64,000 nucleotides of DNA from Prunus persica (taxonomy: Eukaryota; Streptophyta; Magnoliopsida; Rosales; Rosaceae). Position 1 is the first letter of the stretch; every line of letters begins with the position of its first letter. Shown here in pieces: positions 34,525-46,403 of this stretch. A program made the translations under genes and the position numbers. The notes below the pieces were generated by a model. That model ran no database searches, had not been told where the DNA came from, and worked only from the letters and a program-made list of their open reading frames with translations. The stretch lies in contig NC_034014.1 in NCBI RefSeq assembly GCF_000346465.2, positions 14,852,630-14,916,629 on the forward strand. The letters run 5' to 3'.

Positions 34525-34679
34525 CGGCTACAGGATTAGGTTTCAATTGTGGAGATTTCGGTGTCATCTCGGTACGTTCTTCGAGTGGTACGTAGGTATT
34601 TATACCTATGCCCACTTCAAAAACTGTATCGAGATGCTGCCGAAATTAATCCATGTCGAAATCTAATCTCATGTAGCCG
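34525..34679 (+). ncRNA. Long imperfect fold-back (miRNA-precursor-like hairpin)
   Basis: The left arm starts CGGCTACAGGATTAG and includes ATTTCGGTGTCATCTCGGTAC. The right arm, read inversely, has CGGCTACATGAGATTAG and ATTTCGGCAGCATCTCGATAC. The arms are about 75 bases each around a loop near TATTTATACC, with scattered mismatches. It lies in the leader or first intron of TNP2. The shape resembles a small-RNA precursor, but expression is not shown by sequence, and the ncRNA label is tentative. Confidence 0.4.
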
Positions 34680-34804
34680 TAGGTTACGTGACAGGACTAT
34701 GCATTCCCGAATGGGATAGGGCCCTTACCGGAGGCATAAGGTGACATTATAACTTCGTATGAAGTTGTTGTGATTGTTGTGTCGTGATTGTGGTTTCAGG
34801 AATT

Positions 34805-37800
34805 ATGAGCAGAAGGTGGATACAGAACCCGAATAGATGCGCAGACGAATACTTAGATAGAATCGAGGATTTTATTGAGTTTGCACGTAGACACAACCCG
34901 GGTGCAACTAGAATCCATTGTCCTTGTAGGAGGTGTAACAACACGTTGTGGGAGACAATTGAAAATGTTGGATTTCATTTAGTAAGGAATGGAATGATTG
35001 AAACATATAGCATTTGGAACTTTCACGGCGAACAAGTAGACCATGCTTCGTCTTCAAATGCTCCAAGAGTGGACAATGTTGAACCTATTGTGGATCCTAA
35101 TGATCAAGTCATGGGTATTATACAGGATGCTTTTCCATTCGCATCGACCAACATCAATCAGGAAGGGGAAGATGACGTGCCTACACCAATAGACAGTGCG
35201 GAGTTTGCACAGTATGAAAAACTGTTAAAAAATGCCAACCAAGAGTTATACCCGGGGTGCGAGAGCTTTTCCGTTCTCACTGCCATTGTGGAGCTAATGC
35301 ACGAAAAAATAAAGTATCGTATATCGAACTTGTGTTTCGATTACTTTTTGGGGGTTTTCAAGAGATGCTTCCGACGGACAATTGTTTGCCGAAAGACCAT
35401 AAACATGCACAGAAGGTGTTGCATGGTCTTGGATTGGGTTATGAAAAAATCCACGCTTGCAAAAACAATTGCATGTTATTCTACAAAGAGCATGAAACGT
35501 TGGATACATGCCCTATATGCAATGAGTCGAGGTTCAAAATGACATCCCAGAATAGAACGACTAAGATACCACAAAAAGTCATGCGTTATCTACCCCTTAA
35601 ACCTAGGTTGCAGCGATTGTATATGTCGACGTATATTGCCACAGACATGAGATGGCATAAGGAAAAACGGGTAGACGATGATGTGATGCGGCATCTTGCA
35701 GATGGGGAGGCATGGAAAGAGTTCGATCGAACGTTCTCCGAGTTTGCTGCTGATCCCCGAATGTTAGATTGGGACTTGCCACTGACCGATTCAATCTGTA
35801 TGGGGCTCTAAACAAACACCACAATACTTGGTCGATTTTCGTATTCCCATATAATTTGCCGCCTTGGAAATGCATGAAAAAAGAATACATGATGATGACT
35901 GTTTTGATAACTGAGGACCCTGGCAGGTCAATTGATGTGTACTTAAGGCCTCTGGTTGATGAGCTGAAAGATTTATGGACAAACGGTGTTCGCACGTACA
36001 ATAAATCAACTGGGAGGATGTTCACTTTGCGAGCAGCAGTTATGTGGACTGTGAATGATTTTCCAGCATATGCAATGGTTTCTGGGTTGAGCACAAAGGG
36101 TTATATGGCATGTTCTGTATGCAAGGAAGATGTAACTTCTGGTTGGCACGCGGGAAAAGTTTGTTACCTTGGTCATCGGAGATGGTTGCCATGGGACCAC
36201 GAGTGGCGAGAAAAAGATAAAGAGTTCGACGGGAACACAGAGCGTCGCCTCAGACCTAGAGAATGGTCCGGTGATGAGATCTTGGAACAGCTGAACCGTT
36301 TGGATTTTGCTCCGTTCGGGAAAACAGTTAGTCAGACCAGACCTTCTACACATTTGAACTGGACGCACAAGCCTATGTTTTTTGAGCTCCCATATTGGTC
36401 GAAACTGAAATTTAGGCACAATCTAGATGTGATGCATGTTGAGAAAAATGTATTCGACACATTGGTGGGCACGATTCTAGATATCGAGGGGAAGACGAAG
36501 GACACAATCAAAGCTCGTCTTGATTTGGAAAGAAAGGGCATACGAAGGGGTTTATGGATGAATAGGGACAGTGATAAAGCTAGAAGGGATCTTGCATTCT
36601 TTTCTATGAAACCGAATGACAAAAAGGAGTTTCTAAAGTTTGTATCGTCTGTCAAATTTCCCGATGGGTATGCTTCTAATATCGCACGTTGCGTGAATGT
36701 CGATGGGGGTAAATTTACTGGACTTAAAAGCCATGACTGCCATGTGTTCATGCAACGCCTACTTCCTGTGGGTATTCAACACCTACTGCCGGAAGATGTG
36801 GTGAAGCCAATCATGTTGTTATCCAGAATTTTTTCCCAACTGACGGCAAAAACATTGCGAAGGACAGACATGTTTCAGTTGCGCCATGACATTGTCCAAG
36901 TCCTATGCAAGTTTGAGATGATATTTCCTCCAGCTTTCTTTACAAGTATGATGCACGTGATGGTTCACTTGCCAGAAGAGGCATTGCTTGCTGGTCCTGT
37001 CAACTATCGCTGGATGTATCCAATAGAAAGGTATATAATCTTTATCATTTGTGTATGCATCATTATCGACAGTTTGCTAATTTGTATCATATCATTTTAT
37101 TTTGGCAAGCTTCTCGGAGAGCTGAAAAAAAGTGTACGCAACAGGGCAAAGCCCGAAGGATCAATTATAGAGGCTTGGGTTCAATATGAGTCGCTTACTT
37201 TCTGTGGAATGTATTTAAAAGATGTGGAGACGGTTTTCAATCGTCCTCAACGCAATAATGACGGAGGTATGAGAAATGAAAAACTTTCTGTTTTTGCCCA
37301 AAGTGCACTAACATTTGGAGATCCTGGACGAGGAGAGTCGTTTTCTAGAAATGACATGGAGGTAGCGCATTGGTTCGTACTGAACAATTGTGATGAGATA
37401 ATGGCCTACTTAGATGAGCATGAACAGATGATGAAGCGAGAACATTCATCACATTTGGTTGCCCGGAAACACCGTGAATTATTTCCACAATGGTTTTTGG
37501 ATTCTGTAAGTTATAAGTGTTTTGTAATTGACAAATATAAATTGTAGTATTTAATTTTGTTAGACTAACATGTAAATGGTTTTGTATACTATTAGGTGAA
37601 TAAATTGAAATCATCGAATTCCCCCACTTACAGTGATGAGTTATATAACTTGGCGTTCGGCCCAATTCGCGCTGAATTGTTCTCGGGTTGTAATGTTAAC
37701 GGCGTCAAATTTTTGGGGGCCGCACGAGATGACAAGTTGTGTACGCAAAACAGCGGTGTCCATGTCCCAGGTGGAGGCGAAAGTACGGACATTGATTTCT

Positions 37801-38393
37801 ATGGCAAACTGACAACTGTCATGCAATTGCTTTACAAAGATCGATACCAAGTCATCATGTTTAAGTGTCGATGGTTCGATACCAACCCAAATAGGGCGGG
37901 AAGTGTTAAAATCGACCATGGAGTACTGTCTGTGAACATTAACAGAACTTGGTATGATGACGACCCGTACATTTTGGCAAACATGGCGTCCCAAATTGTG
38001 TATCTAGATGACCCTAAAGCCGGGAACGGGTGGAAAGTTGTGCAGAAGATGGATCATAAGAACGTATATGATATACCAGAACTAGACCCAAGTGACAACG
38101 ACGTCGACAATGTGGCTAACCAACGTTTAGAATCTTCAATGGAAAATGATGCGGAAACACTTCGAGATACAAATGTTATACAAGAACCGTTTCAAATAGA
38201 AGGAGTGTCTTCAGTCGAAATACCGATTCAGTCAATTACAATTGACCTCGGTGATCTTCCCCGATACGATGTTGCAGTGGGACCTAGCAACGCCGATGAT
38301 GCAGTTATAGAGGAGGAGGAGGAAGAAGATTGGGAGACCGAGAGTGATGATAGCGACGATAACGAAAGTTATTATAGTTCAGATGATGAATAA
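34805..38393 (+). pseudogene. CACTA-2 TNP2-type transposase (Transposase_21)
   Basis: The ATG at 34805 opens MSRRWIQNPNRCADEYLDR, the transposase-associated domain with CPCRRC. The core includes LGLGYEKIHACKNNCMLFY, LPPWKCMKKEYMMM, AVMWTVNDFPAYAM and FRHNLDVMHVEKNVFDTLVG. DUF4218 has GPVNYRWMYPIERY, then an intron of about 85 bases (about 37031-37110) and KKSVRNRAKPEGSI. The last exon (37596-38393) carries DUF4216 (IMFKCRWFDTNP) and an acidic tail. One-base deletions near 35361 and 35760 break the frame, so the enzyme is dead in this copy. Exon end 37505 and start 37596 have GT-AG borders. Confidence 0.87.
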
Positions 38394-38604
38394 TGAATTT
38401 ATTTGTAAATTTATTATGTTACTGTATTCATTTTGTGTAATACAAATCTTTGAATATATGTAGTTGTCCATATGTAGTTGTGTATTCATTCTCCATATTT
38501 CATCACAAACTTCATTGGAATTTTCTGCAGAACAGAACAAGTTAAAGCTTCAATAAAAATAACAAAAGAAATGAATATTTCAATAATCAGAAAACATTCT
38601 TAGC

Positions 38605-38648
<44 letters not shown>

Positions 38649-39115
38649 TTACAATTCTGATGTTTTTAGAAGTGTCATCTAGAATGATCTTGAAGAAGTG
38701 GGGTATGGGAGCTGAAGATGTTGGAGTGTCATGAAGAGAAGCCATGGCTGAATTAACTCAAAAGCTTGATTGAGAGATGTGTTCAAAATCAAAAGCTTGA
38801 TTGAGAAATACAAAGCCTTTCCAAAAAATACAAAGCATAAAAAATGATGAATACAAAACCTTTCCAAAAAATACAAAGCATACACAATTTGAATTAAATG
38901 AGGATTTATGGCGCCAAATCCTTGCACGACGAAGGGCTCATTATCGTCGCGCAAACATACCATACGCGACGCATATATAAGCGTCGCGTAACGTTTGCGC
39001 GACGAACACAATTCGTCGCGCATAGTTTCCGCGACGAATATGTATGCTTCGCGTATGGAATTTTTGCGCGACGATAATGAGCCCTTCGTCGCGCAAATAT
39101 ATATTAGGTAACGTT
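38394..39115. other. Region between the CACTA-2 genes, part 1
   Basis: It holds an (AG)n microsatellite at 38607-38645, a small repeat of AAATACAAAGCATA, and a cluster of GCGCGACGAA hairpins at 38925-39100. No gene is supported. Confidence 0.6.
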
Positions 39116-39159
39116 ATAGTATAATATATACACACATATATATTTAAAATTGGCGATCG

Positions 39160-39770
39160 AAGTAGTTCATTGTATTCATATGGAGTGTAGGACTGTAGCT
39201 GCAAAAAATCATCAACATCGGAGTTAAAATAACCGTTCAATCATCACTTTTTATTTAGAACCGTCGAAAAGTTTTACCCCGTTACTTAATCTCTGAATGT
39301 TTTTTTTGTCCGATTTTTGCTGTCTATGATCTCGAAGTCTAAAAAAACAAGTTTGATGGCTGGATGACTGAAACTTGTTTCGTAGACTGCGTGTGCTATC
39401 AAAATCATATATTCACCAAAAACCCTAAAATTTGTTCATACATTTGTGAAAATGTAACTTAACGTTTATGTGGTATCCCCTAGTGTAAAAATCTGAAATT
39501 GAAGATCAAATTCAGTCATTGTATTCATATAGGGTCAACAAATGTTGCTGTAAAAAATGATCAAAATCGGAGTTAAAATAACCGTTCAATCATGACTTTT
39601 CATTTATAACCGTCGAAATATTTAGTCCCGTTCCCTGATATTTTCATGTTTGGTCTTTTTGATTTTTGGCGTATATGATCTCCAAGTATCAAAAAATAAG
39701 TTTGCCGGTTGGATCATTGAAACTATTTTAGGGTTTAGGGTTTAGGGTTTACAAGGGTTTAGGGTCTAGG
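39160..39770. repeat. Direct repeat (about 345-bp spacing) plus telomere-like tract
   Basis: The block containing ATCGGAGTTAAAATAACCGT and GACTTTTCATTTATAACCGTCG-like sequence occurs near 39210-39420 and again near 39555-39720. It is followed at 39728-39769 by TTTAGGGTTTAGGGTTTAGG, the plant telomere motif in three consecutive copies with degenerate ones after it. Confidence 0.8.
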
Positions 39771-40140
39771 TTTTGCGCGACGCATATCTATAATCGTCGC
39801 GCAAAGTGAAAGTGAAATAGATTGCGTGACGGAACAGTCCTATGTTCGCCGTGCAATCTGGGCGACAGTTTTCACACCTCCATCCCCTTTGAACAATTAG
39901 TGAAAATTTCAATCAAAATCTTGAACTTGCGCGACGAACAACGGCATTCGTCGCGCAAAGTGAAAGTGAAATAGATTGCGCGACGGACAAATCTCATGTT
40001 CGTCGCGCAATCTGGGCGACAGTTTTCACACCTCCATCCCCTTTGAACACTTAGTGAAAATTTCAATCACAATCTTGAACTCGCGCGACGAACAACGGTA
40101 TGCGTCGCGTAAAGTGAAAGTGAAATAGATTGCGCCCCGC
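39771..40140. repeat. Duplicated CACTA-2 internal repeat block
   Basis: Two copies, about 185 bases apart, contain CTTTGAACA, TTAGTGAAAATTTCAATCA, AATCTTGAACT and a GCGCGACGAACAACGG hairpin. They are subterminal-type repeats lying internally. No gene is present. Confidence 0.75.
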
Positions 40141-40905
40141 TAAACCCTAAACCCCAAAATGTTGGCGGAACGACAGCGTTTTGCGCGACGAATATAATAT
40201 TTTCCGTCGCGCAAACATACCATTGCGCGACGTTTACTATCTTCGTCGCGCAAAATCCAGAGACCCTTCATTTCCAGCTAAACCCTAAATCCCAAAAATT
40301 TGGCGGAACGACAGCGTTTTGCGCGACGAATAAAATGTGTTCCGTCGCGCAAGGTTACCCTTGCGCGACGTTTACTGTCTTCGTCGCGCAAAAGCACAAA
40401 CCTTAATTTCCCGCTAAACCCTAAATCCCAAAAATTTGGCGGAACGACAGCCTTTTGCGCGACGAATATAATTTTTCCCGTCGCGCAAGGGTACCCTTGC
40501 GCGACGTTTAGTCTCTTCGTCGCGCAAAAGCACAAACCCTTCAGTTTCAGCCTCCAGCTAAACCCTAAATCCCAAAAATTTGGCGGAACGACAGCGTTTT
40601 GCGCGACGAATAAAATGTGTTCCGTCGCGCAAGGTTACCCTTGCGCGACGTTTACTGTCTTCGTCGCGCAAAAGCACAAACCTTCATTTCCCGCTAAACC
40701 CTAAATCCCAAAAATTTGGCGGAACGACAGCCTTTTGCGCGACGAATATAATTTTTCCCGTCGCGCAAGGGTACCCTTGTGCGACGTTTAGTCTCTTCGT
40801 CGCGCAAAAGCACAAACCCTTCAGTTTCAGCCTCCCGCTAAACCCTAAATCCCAAAAATTTGGCGGAACGACAGCCTTTTGCGCGACGAACTAAGTGTTT
40901 TTCGT
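40141..40905. repeat. Tandem array, about 140-bp unit (280-bp higher-order)
   Basis: Six starts of TAAACCCTAAATCCCAAAAA (first one variant) occur near 40141, 40278, 40415, 40559, 40695 and 40839. Each is followed by TTTGGCGGAACGACAGC and two GCGCGACGAA hairpins. Alternate units match best, giving a 280-bp higher-order repeat. Confidence 0.9.
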
Positions 40906-41039
40906 CGCGCAAAAGTCACAGACCCTAATCCCCATTCAAAATTTGGCATTCTGGGAGACCTTGCGCGACGGATATTTCGTCGCGCAAGATTCAATAATAG
41001 CATTTTGCGCGACGGATGATGTCCTTCGTCGCGCAAAGT

Positions 41040-41878
41040 CGTAAAAATTTGCAGAAACGCCGCGATGCCTCCTTCTTCCCCATTTCTGGTTTTTTCCTCC
41101 GTTTCCCTCTCTCTCTGCCGTCACCTCAGCCCTCTCTCTCCGCCGTCACCTCAGCCACCGCCGCTCCTGCCGTAGCCTCCCCTGCCTTCGCCGTCGAGCC
41201 CGCCGTCGAGGCTGCCGGTTTTTTCCCAATTCTTCGTCGGTGATTTCTCTCTCCTCCGGCCACCATTTCCGACGCCTGAGGTATGATTTCTCGACTATTT
41301 TTTGTGCTCTAGCTGATGGTTGGTTAGGATTTGTTGAATTTTCGCTATAGGAAATAGGAATTAAAACCCTAGGTTTTGGCCGGTTTGGGAATTTCAAATC
41401 CGGCCACTTCCGGCCATTTTTCGAGGTAGGTCCGAGAACAAAAGTGGCTCCAATTAATGTTTTCAACCTAAGGTAGGAACCTTGGCCGTTAGTTTTTAGA
41501 ATTTTCCGGCGAATGTTATCGCTTTGGACACCCACGCGCTGCCGGCGCGTGTGGTGGCGCGTGGGATGCTGTGGCAGTGGGGCATTGTGTCCCAGAGCAA
41601 TCCCCTGTTTGTCACGAGCGCGTAGGTTTGCTCGGATTTGAATTTGGTTACCGTTTGAGTATTGATCGGATTTCGCCTATTCTGCGATTTCCAGGTTTGA
41701 TATGTTCGGACCGTTGGATCGAACTCAAACTCACGTAGTTGTACCTTTGTGTTTCTAGGATCGTTTAGGATTCGACCGATTATTGATCGGAGTCCCGGAT
41801 ACTCCGAAATTCCAAACCCTAGGTCATGCTATGCTTTTAATTAATTAGTTTAAATTCTTAATAAAATTATATGTGCAG
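41040..41878 (+). other. Leader of the CACTA-2 second gene
   Basis: A CT-rich leader (CTCTCTCTGCCGTCACCTCAG, duplicated) runs into a possible donor near 41280 (GAG|GTATGA). The ATG at 41879 directly follows a TGCAG acceptor. This fits a 5' untranslated exon with one intron of about 600 bases. Confidence 0.5.
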
Positions 41879-43690
41879 ATGTCCGACTTGATTAGACGTG
41901 GTAGGTCGATGACGACTGCACCGAGTTCGGATCCCCCGGCTCAGTCGGCATCTGCTGCCACAACTCCAGCTTTGATGGATCACGTGCTGGTTGGTCCCGG
42001 GGCGTCCCAGGCGCCAGCGTCATCTGCGTCATCCGTCGCGCAGCCAGCTAGTGCTAGGTGGCGGCACCGGCCTACCGACACCACCGAGACGACATCGACC
42101 GAGGGTACTGGTGCCTCGGGATCACAGCCAGGTATAACTACCATTTTTTATTGTTAATTTTATATTGAAATTTGACAATGTTGTTTATTTAACATTAATA
42201 TCTTATTTCTTTGCAGCGAAGAAGAACACCCGAGGGCCGTGTCGTCAGCTGAAGACGGCGAAGGTCACCCGGGTGACCAACAGTCGTATCAGCATCGGAT
42301 ACGACGAGCGCCATCGGGCTGCACCCACGGCGGAGTTGCATAGCTCCTTGGCCCACGACATTGGCCACGTCGTGCGGACCCATTGCCCGATGCAATGGAA
42401 GTCTTGGAGGGTCATTCCTGACGAAATAAAGGTGGAGGTTCGCGGCCAGTTGTCGGTATGTACCTTACATTTTCATTATTTTTCTTTAAAATTGTGTATA
42501 TTTCTATTACTTAACGTATCTAATTAATTGATTGCAGACGAACTATAACTTGGAGGATCTCGACGAAGAGTCGTTGGCGTACGTCAACAGACTCTTCGCT
42601 GAGAGGTACAAGCAGTGGAAGAGAGACTTGCACCATCATTTTCAAGCCTTTGATGATCCGCAAGTCGCTCTTCAGGAGGGTTGCCCGAAGGAGCTTGAGG
42701 GGCGGGAGGATAGTTGGGAGTGGCTCTGCGCTCATTTTCAAGCGCCCGAATATATGGTATTTTTTTAATCATATTTGTTTAATTATTACTTATTTCTTAT
42801 TAATGTTTATTTCATTTTTTTTATTTCATTATTATTTAATTTGTTAGATTTTAACTAATACGTTTCATTTTTTGTATAACAGAATAAAGCCCAAGTGAAT
42901 AAGGGTAATAGGAAGAAGAAGACCCTTCTCCACCATTCCGGCTCCAGGCCCTTTTCGTATAGGATGGATGCACGGCGACGGGTAATAATCACATAATTTA
43001 TATTTCATTTTTAATGTCATTTTTATTAATTTATTTTTTTCATACTAATATTTTTCTTCTCTTGTTCAATTTAGGAGGGGTCCAAGTTCCCAGAGATCGA
43101 CGTCTTTGGTGACGTTTATGTTCGACCCGGGAATGAGTTGGCCGAGTCCCTTCATGTAAGTATTATTTAATTTTAATTCTTATGTTATGCATTCAATTTA
43201 TATGCATGTTTTAATTTATATTTTATGTTATGTTCAACAGACGACGATGGTGGAGAGGAGCCAGTTTGTTCTTCAGGAGTCCGCCTCCCAGCTTCCTCCT
43301 GAGACTCCGCTCGAGTCTGTGGCTCCTCCACCGGATGCTGGATTTCAGATCTTGACGGAGACGTTGGATCAGACTCTCGGGAGGAGGCCGGGGACATATT
43401 GTCGAGGGATGGGGAATGCCAGGCGGAGGGAACCTAGACCTCGTTCATCGGCGCAGTCAAACAGTCAGGTGACTGCTTTGACAGCACAGGTGGCCGAGCT
43501 TCAGGGTCAGATGTCGGTGATTCTACAGTCCCTCGCAGAGCGCGGCTTTCCGATCCCGCAGTTTCGTGCGTCGACCTCCCAGCCCTTCCACCCCGAGCAT
43601 GCCCACCAGACCACTGCCCCGGTGGACGCCCAGACCTCTGAGCCGCATACTGGCGACGACCCGATTGATTTTGCTTCATTATTTGATTAG
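41879..43690 (+). CDS. CACTA-2 second gene, Transposase_24 / Ptta-En-Spm family protein (intact, six exons)
   Basis: Exons 41879-42131, 42217-42455, 42538-42756, 42883-42981, 43075-43155 and 43241-43690 have GT-AG borders and stay in frame for 446 codons. The N-terminus is Ser/Ala/Pro-rich. The conserved domain has RISIGYDERHRAAPTAEL, HCPMQWKSWRVIPDEIK, YVNRLFAERYKQWKRDLHHH and the hallmark KKKTLLHHSGSRPFSYRM. The C-terminus has GRRPGTYCRGMG, a coiled coil (VTALTAQVAELQGQMSVILQ) and DDPIDFASLFD. Proteins of this family are thought to bind the subterminal repeats and assist TNP2. It is the only intact multi-exon gene I found in the window. Confidence 0.88.
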
Positions 43691-44367
43691 TGTATTTATT
43701 TTCATCATAAACATTTATTTTATTTGTAATACATTTATTTTATTTTATAACAAAATTTTATTCTAATTTATTTTTATTGCAATTTCATTGTTTAATCAAT
43801 AAAAAGAAACCAATTTTATTTAAAATTAAAAAAAAATTGTAATATTATTTTTGCGCGACGGAAAACATTTGGTCGCGCAAACCAACATGTAACAAAAAAA
43901 AAATCAACTTTTTTATCACTTTTAATTCCTGCGCGACGAATACATACGTCTCGCAAACACGTTTTGCGCAACAAAACATTTCGTCGCGCAAATATATGAG
44001 CGACGAAAACTTTCTCATCGCGCGAATTGTTCTGCGACGAACATATACGTCTCCAGAACATGTTTTGCGCGACGAATTATGTTTCGTCGCGCTATTCCTG
44101 TCGTCGCGCAAATATACGTGCGCCGAATAATTTATCGTCGCGCAAATATTTATGCGACGAACAGTTGTTTCGTCTCCACACCGTTGGTGCAACGATGGTT
44201 TACCCGTCGCACAGTTTTGCGCGACGAAGGGTTGTACCTCGTCGCGCAAAGGCTTTCTTCACGATCTTCGCGCGACGAATGTTTTGTCGCGCTGAAATTA
44301 GTGCGACTAAATGAGACTTTGCGCGACGTTTTGTTCTTCGTCGCGCAAAGAGTAAAATGTAGTAGTG
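43691..44367. repeat. CACTA-2 3' subterminal repeat array and right terminus
   Basis: AT-rich 3' untranslated DNA to about 43845 is followed by GCGCGACGAA/TTCGTCGCGC pairs, several degenerate, up to the terminus GTAGTAGTG at 44367. Confidence 0.88.
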
Positions 44368-44370
44368 CAC

Positions 44371-46332
44371 GGAAGGTACAAATTGGATCTGAGAGCAAGA
44401 AAAGCTATCTTTTTGGGGTTCAACAATGGTGTCAAGGGATTCAGGTTGTGGAGCATAGAATTCAAGAAGGTAGTAGTGAGCAGAGATGTGACGTTTAATG
44501 AATCCCATATGAAACTCAGGGAAGAAAGGAAGGGTGTCCATGAGGTGGAGCTATCATCCAATAGTTCTAGAAAAACAAGTACCGAGGATGATGTTCATAG
44601 TGAAGAAGAAGATTATGTCAACCAAGAAAGGAGACAAGATGAAGAATTCGTTAATGATGATGTTCGAGAAGAATGCATTGCTAAGAGGAAAGGAAAAAGA
44701 GAGATTGTGCTCCCTGCCAGATTAAAAGATTGTGTTGCATGCATGGCATACGCGTTACCAGTAATTGAAATCGATATCCCTACAAGTTTTACTGAAGCAA
44801 CGAGGAGTGGAGAAGCAAAGCATTGGCATGAAGCTATGGATGACGAGATGTTGTCACTCATGAAGAATAAAACCTGGGAAGTGGTGGAGTTGCCTAAAGG
44901 AAGAAAGGCTATTGGATGCAAGTGGGTATATGCAAAGAAAGATGGAATAGATGATGTAAGTCTGGTGAGGTTCAAAGCCAGACTAGTTGCTAAAGGTTAT
45001 GCTCAGAAGGAAGGAATAGATTATAATGAAATCTTTTCTCCTGTAGTGAAACACTCATCCATCCGAATTCTACTTGCATTAGTGGCGCAGTTTGATCTCG
45101 AGTTAGTAGTAAAAACTGCTTTTTTACATGAAAATTTGTCTGAAGAGATTTACATAAGGCAACCTGAAGGCTATGAAGAAAAAGGAAATGAGGGGCTAGT
45201 TTGCAAGCTCAACAAGTCACTATATGGTTTAAAGCAGTCACCAAGGCAATGGTATTTGAGGTTTGATAAGTTTATGAAGGATCATGACTATACTAGAAGT
45301 CATTACGATCATTGCGTGTATCACAAGAAATTAAGTGGAGGTACATATGTCTACTTATTAATTTATGTAGATGATATGCTTATTGCCTCAAGTGACATCA
45401 CTGAAATTAGAAAGCTTAAAGCTCAGATGCAGAAAGAGTTTGAGATGAAAGATCTCGGTGAAGCAAGAAAGATTTTGGGGATGGAAATCACACGAAACAG
45501 GAAGGAGAGAATGGTGTATTTGTCGCAGAAACAATACTTGGAAAAGCTGCTACACAAGTTTGGCATTAAGGGGGAAACCAAACCTGTGAGTACACCTCTT
45601 GCTCCTCATTTCAAATTGAGTGCTCAACTATGTCCTAAACGTGATGAAGAAAAAGCCAAGATGAAAGATGTTCCGTACTCCAGTTTGATTGGAGGATTGA
45701 TGTACGCTATGGTATGTACTCGGCCTGATATTGCTCATGCAGTTGGAATGGTTCGTAGGTTTATGCATAATCCTGGAAAAATGCATTGGGATGCTACTAA
45801 ATGGATACTACAATATCTTCATGGAACAAGAAATATAGGAATTTGTTTTGAAAGGAATAATGGAGAAATTGATAAGTTCTCAATTGGTTATGTGGATTCA
45901 GACTTTGCCAGTGATTTAGACAAAAGAAGGTCTACAACAGGGTATGTATTTACTATGGCGAAAGGTCCGATATGTTGGAGATCAATACTACAACCAACTG
46001 TTGCTTTATCAACAACAGAAGCTGAATATATGGCGATGGCTGAGGCAATTAAGGAAGCTATTTGGACACTTGGATTGATAGAGGATTTGGATGTAAATCA
46101 ACACAAGTTGGATGTGAATTGTGATAGTCAAAGTGTCATTTACTTGGCAAAGTATCAGGTACATCACGCGAGGACCAAACATATAGATGTGAGATATCAT
46201 TTTGTTCGAGAGGTTATAGCTGAAGGTGAAATTCTAGTCAAGAAGATTGCTACGGCTGATATGTTAACGAAGATAGTTGGTGTCTCAAAGTTTAAGCATT
46301 GCTTGGATTTGGTGCGCATTAGACAAGCTTGA
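44371..46332 (+). pseudogene. Copia pol, part 2: reverse transcriptase and RNase H
   Basis: An open frame of about 650 codons continues from 33316 in the restored reading. It begins with the integrase tail (RYKLDLRARKAIFLGF), then RT motifs NKTWEVVELPKGRKAIGCKW, VRFKARLVAKGYAQKEGIDY, NKSLYGLKQSPRQWYLRFDK and the catalytic YVDDM, then PYSSLIGGLMYAMVCTRPDI. RNase H has STTEAEYMAMAEA, CDSQSVIYLA and RTKHIDVRYHFVRE. It stops at 46332, before the polypurine tract. The RT half is intact; the element is dead because its 5' part is missing and part 1 has stops. Confidence 0.88.
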
Positions 46333-46403
46333 AAAATTGACAATGGCGGAGCAATGGAAGCAGATGAAGGTCTCTGATGTGGATTTCTTACCAAGGTGGA
46401 GAT

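Larger units (their letters stand above)
33317..44367 (+). mobile_element. CACTA-2 (En/Spm-type) transposon, 11.05 kb
   Basis: The termini are CACTACTACGATTTACT and the inverse of CACTACTACATTTTACT. A 3-bp target duplication, CAC, lies at 33314-33316 and 44368-44370. Removing the element and one CAC restores the copia frame. The subterminal regions consist of TTGCGCGACGAA and its inverse in closely paired hairpin form. The order is TNP2 (34805-38393) then a second gene (41879-43690), the reverse of CACTA-1. Confidence 0.95.

Noticed and set aside
40141..40905. CRISPR-like regularly spaced repeats
   Set aside because: Units are contiguous transposon tandem repeats in a plant genome with no unique spacers and no cas genes.
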